Below are positions 9,151 to 18,526 of a stretch of 64,000 nucleotides of DNA, piece by piece; position 1 is the stretch's first letter, and each line of letters opens with the position of its first letter. Position numbers and translations under genes: made by a program. Source of the stretch: Pseudolabrys sp035718275 (GTDB taxonomy: Bacteria > Pseudomonadota > Alphaproteobacteria > Rhizobiales > Xanthobacteraceae). Location: contig DASTHI010000010.1 of the NCBI GenBank assembly GCA_035718275.1, positions 124,001 to 188,000 on the forward strand, given 5' to 3'. The notes beneath the pieces are model-generated. The model saw only the letters and a list, made by a program, of their open reading frames with translations, did no database searches and was not told where the DNA came from.

Positions 9151-10674
9151 ATGTCCAAACTTGGACGCTTTTTGGCATTGGATCGAATTGCTGACGATCC
9201 GCAACGGGCGCTTGCGGTGATTCTGCTCATGCACGCAGGCGTGTGGACTCTCCTCCCGAGCTTGCTTTATCCAAATTTACCGCTCGACCTCATTGAGGCA
9301 CTCACCTACGGGCGGGAATGGCAGCTCGGATACGACAAGCTTCCGCCTTTGCCATGGTGGCTCGTCGAAATCGTTTATCGCGCCGTCGGTCACGATTTTG
9401 CTTATTACCTGCTGGCGCAGGCCGCAGTCGTCCTCGCCCTCTGGCTGGTCTGGCTCACTGCGCGTCCGCTCACCGGCCCTCTCGGAGCGCTAGTAGCGGT
9501 ACTGATCGCCGATGGCTTGCACTACTTCAATTACACAGCGGCGAAATTTAATCACGACGTGATCCAGCTGCCGTTCTGGGCCCTGGCCGGCTTCGCGTTT
9601 CATCGCGCCTTGCGCGGCGGCCGGATGGGTCACTGGCTGCTGCTTGGGTTGGCCGTGGGCGCATCGTTGTGGGCAAAATATTTCGTGGTAGTGCTCGCAA
9701 TACCGCTGTTCTTTTCCATGCTCCTCGACAGCGATGCGCGCAAGGCCTTGAGGACCCCGGGGCCGTATCTGGCGGCCGTAGCGGCGCTCCTCATAGCGTC
9801 TCCGCATCTTGTCTGGCTCGTGCGGAACGATTTTTTGCCCTTTGCCTACGCCGAGCACCGCGCAATACCTTCGCGCGGACTGATCGATCATCTGTGGCAT
9901 CCATTGCAATTCCTGCTGGGCCAAGCCTTTTTCCTGATTCCGTCAGCCATTATCGCCGCTCCGCTGTTCTTTCCGCGAGAAAAGACCGGAATGCGGTCGC
10001 TCAGCTTCGACCAGCGAATCGTGATCTGCCTTGCGTTCGGCCCTGCCACAGCCGTCATCGCGCTTTCGGCCCTAACAGGCCGAGGGACCGTCGCAATGTG
10101 GGGCTATCCCTTATGGCTGTTCCTGGGCGTCTTTCTCGTGATGGCGTCCCGCCAATTGCCCGAGGGACGACGGCTTGCGCGGGTTCTCACGAGTTGGTGG
10201 GTCGTATTCGTGGGGCTTGTGGTCGCGTTCATTGTCAATTACGCGCTTCTTCCCCGCTATGATCACCGCTACCGGGCGGTGTTTTTTCCGGGCAGCAACC
10301 TCGCACGAGAACTGTCGGAGCGATATCGCTCTGCGACCGGCAGACCCATCTTCTACGTGATCGGCAGCATGTGGGTTGCCGGCAATATCGCGCATTATGC
10401 ACCCGAGCACCCGCGGGTGCTGATCGATGGCAAGCCGGAGCGGGCACCATGGATCGATCTCTCAGACCTCAGGACAAAAGGCGCGATCGTGGTGTGGACG
10501 GCTGGCGATCTCAATGCGGTACCTGTCGGATTGCGGACTGTTGCGGCAGATGCCTCGGTGCAGCCTCCATTTCTGCTCCGGTATCTGCGTGGTGACTCCA
10601 GCCTCTACGTCGGTTGGGCGATCCTGCACCCGAGACCCTCTTTTGCCCGCTATCCCGCAGCCGTGGCGCGCTGA
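9151..10674 (+). CDS. GT39/ArnT-like membrane glycosyltransferase
   Basis: Multi-pass inner-membrane enzyme of the dolichyl/polyprenyl-phosphate-sugar-dependent transferase superfamily (PMT_2), 507 residues with about ten hydrophobic spans. The first periplasmic loop has the family pattern, an acidic residue early in the protein (DLIEALTYGREW) and a YDKLPPLPWW segment like the 'hPPL' loop of ArnT relatives. Such enzymes move a sugar from a lipid carrier to lipid A or another envelope acceptor. The ATG at 9151 is preferred over the upstream in-frame TTG at 9136. Its last 25 nt overlap the end of the convergent ABC ATPase gene. A donor-making system (GT2 plus GtrA) is encoded at 21918-23531. 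Confidence 0.85.
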   Translation: MSKLGRFLALDRIADDPQRALAVILLMHAGVWTLLPSLLYPNLPLDLIEALTYGREWQLGYDKLPPLPWWLVEIVYRAVGHDFAYYLLAQAAVVLALWLVWLTARPLTGPLGALVAVLIADGLHYFNYTAAKFNHDVIQLPFWALAGFAFHRALRGGRMGHWLLLGLAVGASLWAKYFVVVLAIPLFFSMLLDSDARKALRTPGPYLAAVAALLIASPHLVWLVRNDFLPFAYAEHRAIPSRGLIDHLWHPLQFLLGQAFFLIPSAIIAAPLFFPREKTGMRSLSFDQRIVICLAFGPATAVIALSALTGRGTVAMWGYPLWLFLGVFLVMASRQLPEGRRLARVLTSWWVVFVGLVVAFIVNYALLPRYDHRYRAVFFPGSNLARELSERYRSATGRPIFYVIGSMWVAGNIAHYAPEHPRVLIDGKPERAPWIDLSDLRTKGAIVVWTAGDLNAVPVGLRTVAADASVQPPFLLRYLRGDSSLYVGWAILHPRPSFARYPAAVAR

Positions 10675-11384
10675 AGCTTCTGGTCGCTGACGACGCGTCC
10701 ATCAAGCAATTCTATGCGGCGGTCCATACGGCCAGCGAGGCCGAGATCGTGAGTGACGGCGACAACGGTTTTGCCCTCACTGTCCACCAGTTCGCGCAGC
10801 ACCTGGAACACCTGCTCGCTCGCTTTAGAATCAAGGGAACCGGTTGGCTCGTCAGCAAGGATGATAGGCGGTTCATTGGCAAGAGCCCGTGCGACCGCAA
10901 CCCTCTGCCGCTGGCCGCCTGAAAGTTGGTCGGGTCGCTTGTCCACGTGATCGGCGAGCCCCAGCGAGCCGAGGAGCTCCCGCGCGCGCCGGCGCATCGT
11001 CGGCACCGGAATTCGGGCCAGAGCCCGCATCGGCAGCATGACATTATCCAATATCGTGAATTCCGGCAGCAGAAAATGAAATTGAAACACGAATCCGAGC
11101 AGGGAAAGGCGTATGAACGCACGCTCTTCTTCCTCCATGTGCGCAGTTGCCCGGCCGCGAATCAGGACCTCGCCCGACGTCGGCAGATCAAGAAGTCCGA
11201 GGAGATAAAGAAGGGAGGATTTCCCTGATCCGGAGGGACCGGTAATGGCGACGAATTCATTCTCGCGGATACTCAAATCGATGTCTTGCACCAGAGTGGT
11301 CGGGACGATGCCCGGCAGGATGCGTGTCACGTTGCGCGCTTCGATAAGGCTAGTCCGGCTCGCGGTTCCCGCCTCAGCGCTCAC
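10650..11384 (-). CDS. ABC exporter ATP-binding subunit (LolD/MacB-type)
   Basis: A 244-residue nucleotide-binding protein. Walker A is GPSGSGKSS (about residues 49-57), the signature is LSGGQRQRVAVARAL and Walker B leads into ILADEPTGSLDS, the variant typical of the MacB/LolD/FtsE group. The GTG at 11384 overlaps the permease stop by 4 nt (GTGA), which decides the start over an upstream ATG at 11441 inside the permease gene. It is the last gene of a three-gene operon: adaptor, permease, ATPase. Its 3' end overlaps the glycosyltransferase gene by 25 nt tail to tail. Cargo is unknown. Confidence 0.93.
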   Translation of the reverse strand: MSAEAGTASRTSLIEARNVTRILPGIVPTTLVQDIDLSIRENEFVAITGPSGSGKSSLLYLLGLLDLPTSGEVLIRGRATAHMEEEERAFIRLSLLGFVFQFHFLLPEFTILDNVMLPMRALARIPVPTMRRRARELLGSLGLADHVDKRPDQLSGGQRQRVAVARALANEPPIILADEPTGSLDSKASEQVFQVLRELVDSEGKTVVAVTHDLGLAGRMDRRIELLDGRVVSDQKLQRATAAG

Positions 11385-12616
11385 GTGGCACCCCGAATAA
11401 TATCGACGGGATGTACCCGTGCGGCTTTGCGTGCGGGCCAATACCCAGCGACGGCCGAAGAGGCGAGCGCAACGCCCGCAGCGAGCAGATAGTGGAGATA
11501 TGAATAAGCAAGCGGCAGCCGGTCGGAGTCAATAAATGGACTTTTGATACGGATGACACCGAGCCCTCGACACAGCAGATAGCCCAGCAAGAATCCAAAA
11601 AGACCGCCGATCAACCCGATAATCAGGGCCTCGACTACGAAGATGGCGCGCACGGTGAATTCGCTTAGCCCCAACGATTTCATGATCGCGATGTCGCGCG
11701 CCTTCTCGTGCGTGATTGTCGCGATGATATTGTAAGTACCGAAACTCGCGACCAGCAGAATTGCACCGACCACTGCGTACACGATCATGTTCCGGATAAT
11801 GAAGCTACTGAGCAGATCTTCGTTCGCTTCTTGCCAGGACACCGACTTGTATCCTGTCTCGTTTTCTATTCGCATCGCAATGTCGCGCGCAGCCAATGGA
11901 TCGCGCAAACGAATCCTCAATTCGTTGATGAGACCAGTCTGTTTCGAGAGGATTTGCGCCGTCTTGATCAGCACATAAGCGGTGCGTTCATCAAGGCTGC
12001 GCACACCCGAATGGAAAAATCCCACCACTTGGGCGTTGATGCGCGCGCCTTCACTAGTCTGAACGGTGATATTGGCTCCGATTCGCGCACCGATACGACT
12101 TGAAAGCGCGTCGCCGATAATGATTGCATTTGTCGCACGGAAGAGCGCATTGACCGTCGCTCCGCGCATCTGCTTTGGAAGATCGGAGATTTTGGGCTCG
12201 CGGTTCGGGTCAATCCCAACGATATTTACGGCCACATCCTGGCTCGCATAGCGAATAATGCCGGGCACTCTGACCGAAGGCCCGACTTCGCCCGGGAGCC
12301 ACGCTTCCAGAGCCGCCATGGTTGCCAGCGGATTCTTTATGCCTGGCCGACGCGCTTGAGGCGTCAGGCCATGGATCTCGGCGCTCGCAAAAAACTTCTC
12401 GGCAGGCTGCGGAGGTGGGCTCCGCCTCTCGTCCGAAACAGTGATATGCGCCAATGTGTCGACGAGCCGTTGGGTGAAATCGTTCTGCGATCCCTCCATC
12501 AACGAGGCCATCATGATCGAAAATCCCACCCCGGTCGCAACCCCCGCGACCGCAAAGCCGGTCTGTCGGACACGACTGCGGACATGCGTCCATGCGATTT
12601 CGAAAATGAGGTTCAT
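11381..12616 (-). CDS. ABC exporter permease, FtsX/MacB-like
   Basis: A 411-residue permease with one N-terminal span (about 18-40), a large periplasmic MacB-type core, and three C-terminal spans (about 270-300, 320-350, 370-395) carrying the FtsX-like conserved stretch ATITHEKARDIAIMKSLG. This topology is that of mechanotransmission exporters such as MacB and LolCE. The start overlaps the adaptor's stop by 4 nt (ATGA) and the stop overlaps the ATPase start, so the three are translationally coupled. The sequence suits a MacAB- or DevBCA-like efflux pump. An outer-membrane partner is not encoded nearby. Confidence 0.92.
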   Translation of the reverse strand: MNLIFEIAWTHVRSRVRQTGFAVAGVATGVGFSIMMASLMEGSQNDFTQRLVDTLAHITVSDERRSPPPQPAEKFFASAEIHGLTPQARRPGIKNPLATMAALEAWLPGEVGPSVRVPGIIRYASQDVAVNIVGIDPNREPKISDLPKQMRGATVNALFRATNAIIIGDALSSRIGARIGANITVQTSEGARINAQVVGFFHSGVRSLDERTAYVLIKTAQILSKQTGLINELRIRLRDPLAARDIAMRIENETGYKSVSWQEANEDLLSSFIIRNMIVYAVVGAILLVASFGTYNIIATITHEKARDIAIMKSLGLSEFTVRAIFVVEALIIGLIGGLFGFLLGYLLCRGLGVIRIKSPFIDSDRLPLAYSYLHYLLAAGVALASSAVAGYWPARKAARVHPVDIIRGAT

Positions 12617-13620
12617 TGACTTGATACCACGCGTATACGCGCACCATCCTTGAGATCTGTCGCAGCCGGAGTGACCACCCGCTCGCCCTCGGAAAGCCCG
12701 GAGAGAATCTCAACCGTGCGGGTGCCTCGAATGCCGACGCTCACCTCGCGGCGCACGGCCCGGGAGTCGTGTACGACGAAAACGGCATTGCCTCTGAGCG
12801 CGTCAGCCGGAATCAATAGGGCGTCCGGCTTTTCCCGTGAAATGATGTTGGCTTCGACGCTCATTCCCGGCTGGAGAGGCGTGTCGTCGGGCAATGCCAT
12901 CTTCACTCGGAACGTCTTCGCCGTCACATCGCCCATCGGCGTGATTTCGCTGACCTTGCCTTCGAGTCTCCGGTCCGGAAACGCATCGGTGCGAAAAAGC
13001 ACGGTTTGCCCGACGGCGACGCGGGGAACATCCTCTTCATTGACCTCGGCCACGACGTGCAATGGCTTGGGCACGCCGACACGGAAAAGAATCTGTCCAG
13101 CTTCGGCGATCTCGCCAATTTCGCCGTCCCGCCGCAGGACAACCCCGTCCATCGGCGAAACAATGGTATAGTCTGAGATTTTCTCGCTCTGCACGGCGAT
13201 GAGGGCCTGTACCGTCTGAAGGTCCATGGCCGCGCGCTCATATGCCTGAGTTGTCGTGGAGCCACGCGCAATAAGGTCGGTCACGCGCGACATTTCGCGC
13301 TTGAGAAATTCCTCTCGCGCTTTCAATTCCCTCAGTCCCGCTTCGACCTCCCTGCTATCGAGGCGCGCGAGAACGTCACCTTTGCGGATCGTCTTTCCCT
13401 CGCAGTAGCAAAGATCGACGATACGGTCGCGGATCAGGCTCGCCACCTTGGCCCACCGCACCGGTTCGACCCCTCCGGTTGCGTAAACGATCTCGACCGC
13501 CGTTCCCCGGGTGGCAGTCGCCGCCGCCACCTGGGGTACACGCCCGATGCGCCACCAGCCCGCAATGGCTGCGACCAACAGGACAAGCAACACGAGGGAA
13601 AGAAAACGGCGCCGTTTCAC
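12613..13620 (-). CDS. Periplasmic adaptor (membrane-fusion) subunit of the ABC exporter
   Basis: A 335-residue HlyD/RND-type adaptor. A basic N terminus (MKRRRF) precedes one membrane span (about 7-21); then come the lipoyl/barrel-sandwich halves (VASLIRDRIVDLCYCEGKTIRKGDVLARLD and DYTIVSPMDGVV regions in shorter form), a helical hairpin (about 110-145) and a beta-barrel (FRTDAFPDRRLEGKV). The start codon is GTG after AAGGATGAC. It is the first gene of the operon. A TTGA-N6-GCAA box lies 35 nt upstream, possibly a FixK-type site, but its spacing to the start is tight. Confidence 0.92.
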   Translation of the reverse strand: MKRRRFLSLVLLVLLVAAIAGWWRIGRVPQVAAATATRGTAVEIVYATGGVEPVRWAKVASLIRDRIVDLCYCEGKTIRKGDVLARLDSREVEAGLRELKAREEFLKREMSRVTDLIARGSTTTQAYERAAMDLQTVQALIAVQSEKISDYTIVSPMDGVVLRRDGEIGEIAEAGQILFRVGVPKPLHVVAEVNEEDVPRVAVGQTVLFRTDAFPDRRLEGKVSEITPMGDVTAKTFRVKMALPDDTPLQPGMSVEANIISREKPDALLIPADALRGNAVFVVHDSRAVRREVSVGIRGTRTVEILSGLSEGERVVTPAATDLKDGARIRVVSSQ

Positions 13621-13654
13621 GTCATCCTTAAATATCAGCTAAGGCTCTATATTG

Positions 13655-13668
13655 TTGATCTAGCGCAA
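13655..13668. promoter_or_regulatory. Possible FixK/FNR-type box upstream of the ABC export operon
   Basis: The 14-mer TTGATCTAGCGCAA fits the relaxed rhizobial FixK2 pattern TTGA-N6-GCAA. It lies 35 nt before the GTG of the adaptor gene. With the usual centre near -41 the transcript would start almost at the GTG, leaving no room for the ribosome site, so it may be a chance match or act differently. Confidence 0.25.
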
Positions 13669-13716
13669 CAGGCTAGGACGGCGTCGAACTTCAAGTGTAA
13701 CGTTTAATGTTGAAGT

Positions 13717-15048
13717 TCAAGCGAGGCTTTTGATAATGCGGGCAAGCTTGTCGAACATCTCGCCGATCTGATCCTCGCTTACGATCAGCGGCGGACTGAG
13801 CGCAAGGGTATCGCCCACTGCCCTGAACATAAAATCCTCGGCGAAAAAGCCCCGTTCCAGCGCTTCGATGCCACGCTTGCCAGGCGCGTCGGGCCTGCTC
13901 GCCAGATCGATGCCGACCATCAAACCTACGGGACGCACGTCCAGTACATTGGGCAATCCCCTTAGGCCCATCGCAGCCTCCGCCCAGACGGCCTGCAATT
14001 CGCGCGCGCGCTCGAACAGGCCTTCTTCGCGGTAGACGTCCAGAGTGGCAAGTCCTGCCGCGCAGGCGAGTGGATGCGCCGAATAGGTGTAACCGTGAAA
14101 GAGTTCGATGACGTGCTCCGGCCCTTGCATGAATGCGTCATAGACGTTCTTGCGCACGAGCACTCCGCCCATCGGGACGGACCCCGAAGTGACGCCCTTG
14201 GCGAAGGTGATCATGTCCGGAATTACGCCATAACGTTCGGCAGCAAACGCGTAGCCGAGACGGCCATAGCCGGTGATCACCTCATCGAAGATCAGGAGTA
14301 TGCCGTGCCTGTCGCAAATTGCCCGCAGCCGCTCGAGATAACCCTGCGGCGGCGGCAAAACGCCGGTGGAAGCGGCTACCGGTTCGACAATAACCGCCGC
14401 AATGGTCGAAGCGTCGTGGAGCGAGACCAGCCGATCGAGCTCATCGGCAAGATGCGCCCCCCATTCCGGCTCGCCTATGGTGAAGGCTTGCTTTTCGCGA
14501 TTGTATGTCGTCGCAAGGTGGTCCACTCCGGCCAAGAGTGCTCCGAAGTGCTTGCGGTTATTGACGATGCCGCCGACCGCGATTCCACCAAACCCCACCC
14601 CGTGATAACCACGTTCGCGGCCGATCAGGCGGACGCGTGATGCGTTACCGCGCACGTTATGAAAGGCGAGCGCAATCTTGAGTGCAGTGTCCACAGCCTC
14701 CGAGCCGGAATTGCAGAAGAAAACATGATCCAGATCGCCTGGAGCCAGCGCGGCAATACGCCCGGCAAGTTCGAACGCTTTGGGATGACTGAATTGAAAC
14801 GCCGGCGCGTAGTCCAATGTAGCCGCTTCGCGCTGGATCGCCGCGACGATCGGCTCGCGATTGTGACCGGCGTTTGTGCACCACAGGCCGGCTGAACCAT
14901 CGATCAACTTCCGTCCGTCACTCGCCACGTAGTGCATGTCCTTGGCGCCGACGATGAGACGTGGCCGGCCCTTGAATGCACGATTGGCAGTGAATGGCAT
15001 CCAATATGGTTCAAGATCGTTCGGGACCGAAGATGCTGCCAGTGCCAT
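13717..15048 (-). CDS. Class III omega-amino acid (beta-alanine):pyruvate aminotransferase
   Basis: PLP enzyme of fold type I, 443 residues. It moves the terminal amino group of an omega-amino acid such as beta-alanine to pyruvate. PLP is held by K284 in TFAKGVTSGSVP and D255 in LLIFDEVITGYGR; the phosphate loop is NSGSEAVD. The N terminus (YWMPFTANRAF) and HGYTYSAHP closely match the Pseudomonas omega-amino acid:pyruvate transaminase as I recall it, which supports this rather than an ornithine or GABA enzyme. It stands alone on the minus strand, divergent from hisS across 178 nt, so its physiological substrate is inferred only from sequence. Confidence 0.9.
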   Translation of the reverse strand: MALAASSVPNDLEPYWMPFTANRAFKGRPRLIVGAKDMHYVASDGRKLIDGSAGLWCTNAGHNREPIVAAIQREAATLDYAPAFQFSHPKAFELAGRIAALAPGDLDHVFFCNSGSEAVDTALKIALAFHNVRGNASRVRLIGRERGYHGVGFGGIAVGGIVNNRKHFGALLAGVDHLATTYNREKQAFTIGEPEWGAHLADELDRLVSLHDASTIAAVIVEPVAASTGVLPPPQGYLERLRAICDRHGILLIFDEVITGYGRLGYAFAAERYGVIPDMITFAKGVTSGSVPMGGVLVRKNVYDAFMQGPEHVIELFHGYTYSAHPLACAAGLATLDVYREEGLFERARELQAVWAEAAMGLRGLPNVLDVRPVGLMVGIDLASRPDAPGKRGIEALERGFFAEDFMFRAVGDTLALSPPLIVSEDQIGEMFDKLARIIKSLA

Positions 15049-15226
15049 CTGACGCCTCGCTTACCGATGCCCTTGTCGAGTACCGCGCATAGCCGGGCCT
15101 TCCCGGCTCACCTGGCTCCTGGCCGAGGGCTGATTGGGCTGATCGAGCATTAACCGCTTTCGCGCATAATGACAAAGCAGGAATCCGCTGCTACACGCGG
15201 CGCACAATCAACGCGCGACTTGGTCA

Positions 15227-16669
15227 ATGGCAAAGCCGAGCAAGCTCAAAGCCCGCCTTCCCCGCGGCCTCGTCGACCGGGGTCCTGCCGAGATCGCCGC
15301 GACAAGGCACATGGTGGAGACCATCCGCGGCGTGTTCGAGCACTATGGCTTTGAACCGGTAGAGACGCCGGCGATCGAATATACCGACGCGCTTGGGAAG
15401 TTCCTGCCCGATGAGGATAGGCCGAACGAGGGCGTATTCTCGTTTCAGGACGATGACGAACAGTGGCTGTCGTTGCGCTACGATCTGACCGCTCCGCTCG
15501 CACGCTTCGTTGCGCAGAACTTTCAAGCTCTTGCGCTGCCCTATCGCTCGTATCGCTATGGCTGGGTGTTTCGCAACGAGAAGCCCGGGCCGGGCCGGTT
15601 TCGGCAGTTCATGCAGTTCGATGCTGACACAATCGGAACCCCGACGATGGCCGCCGATGCCGAGATGTGCATGCTTGCTGCCGACACCATGGAGGCGCTC
15701 GGCGTTCAACGCGGCAGCTACGTGGTGAAAGTCAGCAATCGAAAAATTCTAGACAGCGCGATGGATGCGCTCAAGATAGCCGCGGAGAAGCGGCTGACGA
15801 CGATGCGCGCAATCGACAAGCTCGATCGACTTGGGATCGAGGGCGTGAAGATGCTGCTTGGTCCTGGTCGCAAAGATGAAAGTGGCGACTTCACAAAGGG
15901 TGCTGAACTCGATGATGCCCAGATCGGAGGCATTGTCAGCGCGATTACCGAGGCGGGGCGCTCATCAAAGGGAGTGGACACCGCCGGGGAGCAGGAACTC
16001 TCGGAAATCGCGTCTCTGGTAAGCGCGGCTGGATATGAGGACCGCATCAGCATCGATAGGACCGTCGTCCGCGGTCTCGAATATTACACGGGCCCCGTTT
16101 ATGAAGTTGAACTCACGTTCGAGATCAAGGATGACAAAGGTCGGCCGGTGCGCTTCGGTTCGGTCGGCGGCGGCGGTCGCTACGACGGGCTCGTCTCCCG
16201 TTTCCGCGGCGAATCGGTGCCAGCGACCGGCTTCTCGCTCGGCGTCTCGCGGCTGCAGGCGGCACTCACCCATCTCGGCAAGATTGGCGAGAGTCCTCCG
16301 ACCGGCCCTGTGGTCGTGACCGTTTTCGATCGCGAGCGAATTGCGGATTACCAGCGCATGGTATCGAAGTTGCGTGCAGGCAGGATCCGGGCCGAACTTT
16401 ATCTGGGCAATCCGAAAAATAGCATTGGCGCGCAATTGAAATATGCCGACAGGCGCGGCGCGCCTTGCGCAATCATCCAGGGTGCGGACGAGAAAGCGCG
16501 AGGAGAGGTTCAGATCAAGGACCTAATTATCGGGGCCAAGCTGACCAACGCAGCACAACGCGAAGAATACTTGAAGAGGCAGGCAGAAGCGCAATTTGCA
16601 GTAAAGGAAGAGGATCTCGTCGACTCCGTCCGTAAATTGCTTGTGCGACACGATATCGCTTACGCCTGA
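15227..16669 (+). CDS. hisS: Histidyl-tRNA synthetase
   Basis: Class II synthetase charging tRNA-His, 480 residues. Class II motif 2 is visible in YRYGWVFRNEKPGPGRFRQFMQFDAD; the histidine-specific signatures are LRYDLTAPLARF and RGLEYYTGPVYEV. The C-terminal anticodon-binding domain follows from about residue 360 (VVVTVFDRE). The form, with an insertion around EIKDDKGRPVRF, resembles the Rhizobiales type rather than the shorter E. coli type. The paralogous hisZ lies 0.7 kb downstream, separated by one minus-strand gene. Confidence 0.96.
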   Translation: MAKPSKLKARLPRGLVDRGPAEIAATRHMVETIRGVFEHYGFEPVETPAIEYTDALGKFLPDEDRPNEGVFSFQDDDEQWLSLRYDLTAPLARFVAQNFQALALPYRSYRYGWVFRNEKPGPGRFRQFMQFDADTIGTPTMAADAEMCMLAADTMEALGVQRGSYVVKVSNRKILDSAMDALKIAAEKRLTTMRAIDKLDRLGIEGVKMLLGPGRKDESGDFTKGAELDDAQIGGIVSAITEAGRSSKGVDTAGEQELSEIASLVSAAGYEDRISIDRTVVRGLEYYTGPVYEVELTFEIKDDKGRPVRFGSVGGGGRYDGLVSRFRGESVPATGFSLGVSRLQAALTHLGKIGESPPTGPVVVTVFDRERIADYQRMVSKLRAGRIRAELYLGNPKNSIGAQLKYADRRGAPCAIIQGADEKARGEVQIKDLIIGAKLTNAAQREEYLKRQAEAQFAVKEEDLVDSVRKLLVRHDIAYA

Positions 16670-16687
16670 GCTCAGGGCGCACGCCAT

Positions 16688-17167
16688 TCAAATTGTCACG
16701 ACATTGCTCTCAACCCGATGGCCTTCGTACACATCGAGATTGTAGCCGAGCATCTGCTCTACGGCATCGAAGCTGTCGATGATCGAGACGTATTCAACGA
16801 CTTTATTGTGGCGGAACTGAATGAAATGAGCGATGCGGTAGCTGATCGCGCGTCCGCCATCGCGCTTTTTGGCGGCCAATCGCCCAAGCACCGCCGCCCG
16901 GTCACCATCGACGAGCATCGCTTTAGGGACAAATCGCCGTCCGGACAGGATCGTCGGTATCTCACGGGCCAGCATCTTCATGACGACATCCTTGCCGATG
17001 CGCTGGCCGCAGAACGGCAGAATGTCGACGGGACCGCTGATCGTCCAGATCACCTGATCATCGAGGAAGGTTGCGAGACGATCCATTTCGCGGTTCGCCA
17101 AGGCGTCGTAAAACGCCTCGACAACCGCCCGGGGGACCGTGGCGCTCGTCAGTTTTGTCGTCTCCAT
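16688..17167 (-). CDS. SnoaL/NTF2-like protein
   Basis: A 159-residue single-domain protein with the alpha+beta-barrel pattern of the NTF2-like superfamily: the N-terminal helix (VVEAFYDALANREMDRLATFLDDQVIW in overlapping pieces), then GQRIGKDVVMKML, and strands around VLGRLAAKKRDGGRAISY and FIQFRHNKVVEYVSIIDSFD. These folds serve as small enzymes or ligand-binding proteins, and no catalytic residue set is recognisable. It sits alone on the minus strand between hisS and hisZ, 18 nt from the hisS stop. Confidence 0.75.
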   Translation of the reverse strand: METTKLTSATVPRAVVEAFYDALANREMDRLATFLDDQVIWTISGPVDILPFCGQRIGKDVVMKMLAREIPTILSGRRFVPKAMLVDGDRAAVLGRLAAKKRDGGRAISYRIAHFIQFRHNKVVEYVSIIDSFDAVEQMLGYNLDVYEGHRVESNVVTI

Positions 17168-17374
17168 AAAGCCCAGTGAACGTGGTCTGTATTGAAATTC
17201 CCTTACTTCACAAAGACCTGTGGTTCGGGCGCCGGATACGGATTTATTAACAACAAAGATCGTTGTGGGCGCAGTCGTTAAGGCCGCCGAGGAAAGATCG
17301 TCGAATCCTTAAGGCCGACATGGTAAAGGCCGCCGCGAAGCAGCATAAGCACGGACCGCCGCTCCGGAAGTCGA

Positions 17375-18526
17375 ATGGACGCAAACGCAAAAACGAAATT
17401 ACGAGCAAATGACAATCGGGCGGAGGCGCTGGTCGCGTCATACGAGCGGGCCGGTTACACACGCCTCACGCCTGCCCTCTTGCAGCCGGCAGAGCCCTTT
17501 CTCGATCTCTCCGGTGAGGACATTCGCCGCCGGATTTATCTGACCACTGCGCCCGATGGCAATGAATTCTGTTTGCGTCCCGATCTTACTATCCCCGTGT
17601 CACGCGATTACCTCGCTTCGACAGCGGCCGGTAAGCCTGCGAGCTTTTGCTATCTAGGGCCAGTATTTCGTCATCGAAAGGATGGACCTGCCGAATTCCT
17701 ACAAGCTGGAATCGAGTCTTTCGGACGGTTTGACAAGCCTGCAGCCGACGCGGAGATGCTGTCGCTCGCAATCGAGGCGACCGCGCATTACGGCCTCACT
17801 ACGCCTGCAATCCAGATCGGCGACGTATCACTTTTTTCGAACTTGATTGGCGGACTTGAGCTGCCGCCCGCATGGAAGCGGCGGCTGGTAAAGGACTTTA
17901 ACCGCAAAGCCAATCTTGCCCACGATCTGCAGAGGCTTGAGCTAGGAAGCAGCTCGCGTCCCGAATACCAAGGCGTGCTAGCTGCACTCGCCGGTTCCGA
18001 TCCGCGGGGAGCGCACGCTCTCGTCACGGACCTGCTCTCGATTGCCGGAATCAACGCGGTGGGCGGACGTTCGATCAGTGAGATTGCCGAAAGATTTCTC
18101 GAGCAATCCGCTCTGGGCGCCGCGACCAAACTCCCGCGAGACGTGCGGGGGCTGATTGAACGTTTTCTGGCAATCCATGGCAACCCGGACGAAGCTGCTG
18201 CCGCGCTTCGTACGCTCGCGGGCGAAATCGCAATCCCGTCGCCATTCGCAGCGGCTCTGGATCAATTCGAAAGCCGCACCGGATTTCTGGAGGCCCGCGG
18301 TGTGGACGTGAAGAATCTGCGCTTCTCCACGGCTTTTGGACGAGGATTGGACTACTACACCGGTTTCGTTTTCGAAGTCACCGATCCAGGCCGCACGGGT
18401 GACGCACTGGTCGCGGGGGGCCGCTACGACGAACTTCTCGCGCGGCTAGGCGCAAGCGCCCCAATACCTGCCGTCGGTTTCGCCGTCTGGATCGAACGAC
18501 TCGCCGGCTATGGAGGCGCACCATGA
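17375..18526 (+). CDS. hisZ: ATP phosphoribosyltransferase regulatory subunit
   Basis: Catalytically inactive HisRS paralogue that forms a complex with HisG and controls the first step of histidine synthesis. The 383-residue protein keeps the class II fold (LRPDLTIPVSRDYL, FRHRKDGPAEFLQAGIESFG, AFGRGLDYYTGFVFEV) but lacks the anticodon-binding domain of HisS. The stop overlaps the hisG start by 4 nt (ATGA), showing translational coupling. Upstream DNA holds short direct repeats and a tiny basic reading frame overlapping the start (see findings). Confidence 0.95.
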   Translation: MDANAKTKLRANDNRAEALVASYERAGYTRLTPALLQPAEPFLDLSGEDIRRRIYLTTAPDGNEFCLRPDLTIPVSRDYLASTAAGKPASFCYLGPVFRHRKDGPAEFLQAGIESFGRFDKPAADAEMLSLAIEATAHYGLTTPAIQIGDVSLFSNLIGGLELPPAWKRRLVKDFNRKANLAHDLQRLELGSSSRPEYQGVLAALAGSDPRGAHALVTDLLSIAGINAVGGRSISEIAERFLEQSALGAATKLPRDVRGLIERFLAIHGNPDEAAAALRTLAGEIAIPSPFAAALDQFESRTGFLEARGVDVKNLRFSTAFGRGLDYYTGFVFEVTDPGRTGDALVAGGRYDELLARLGASAPIPAVGFAVWIERLAGYGGAP

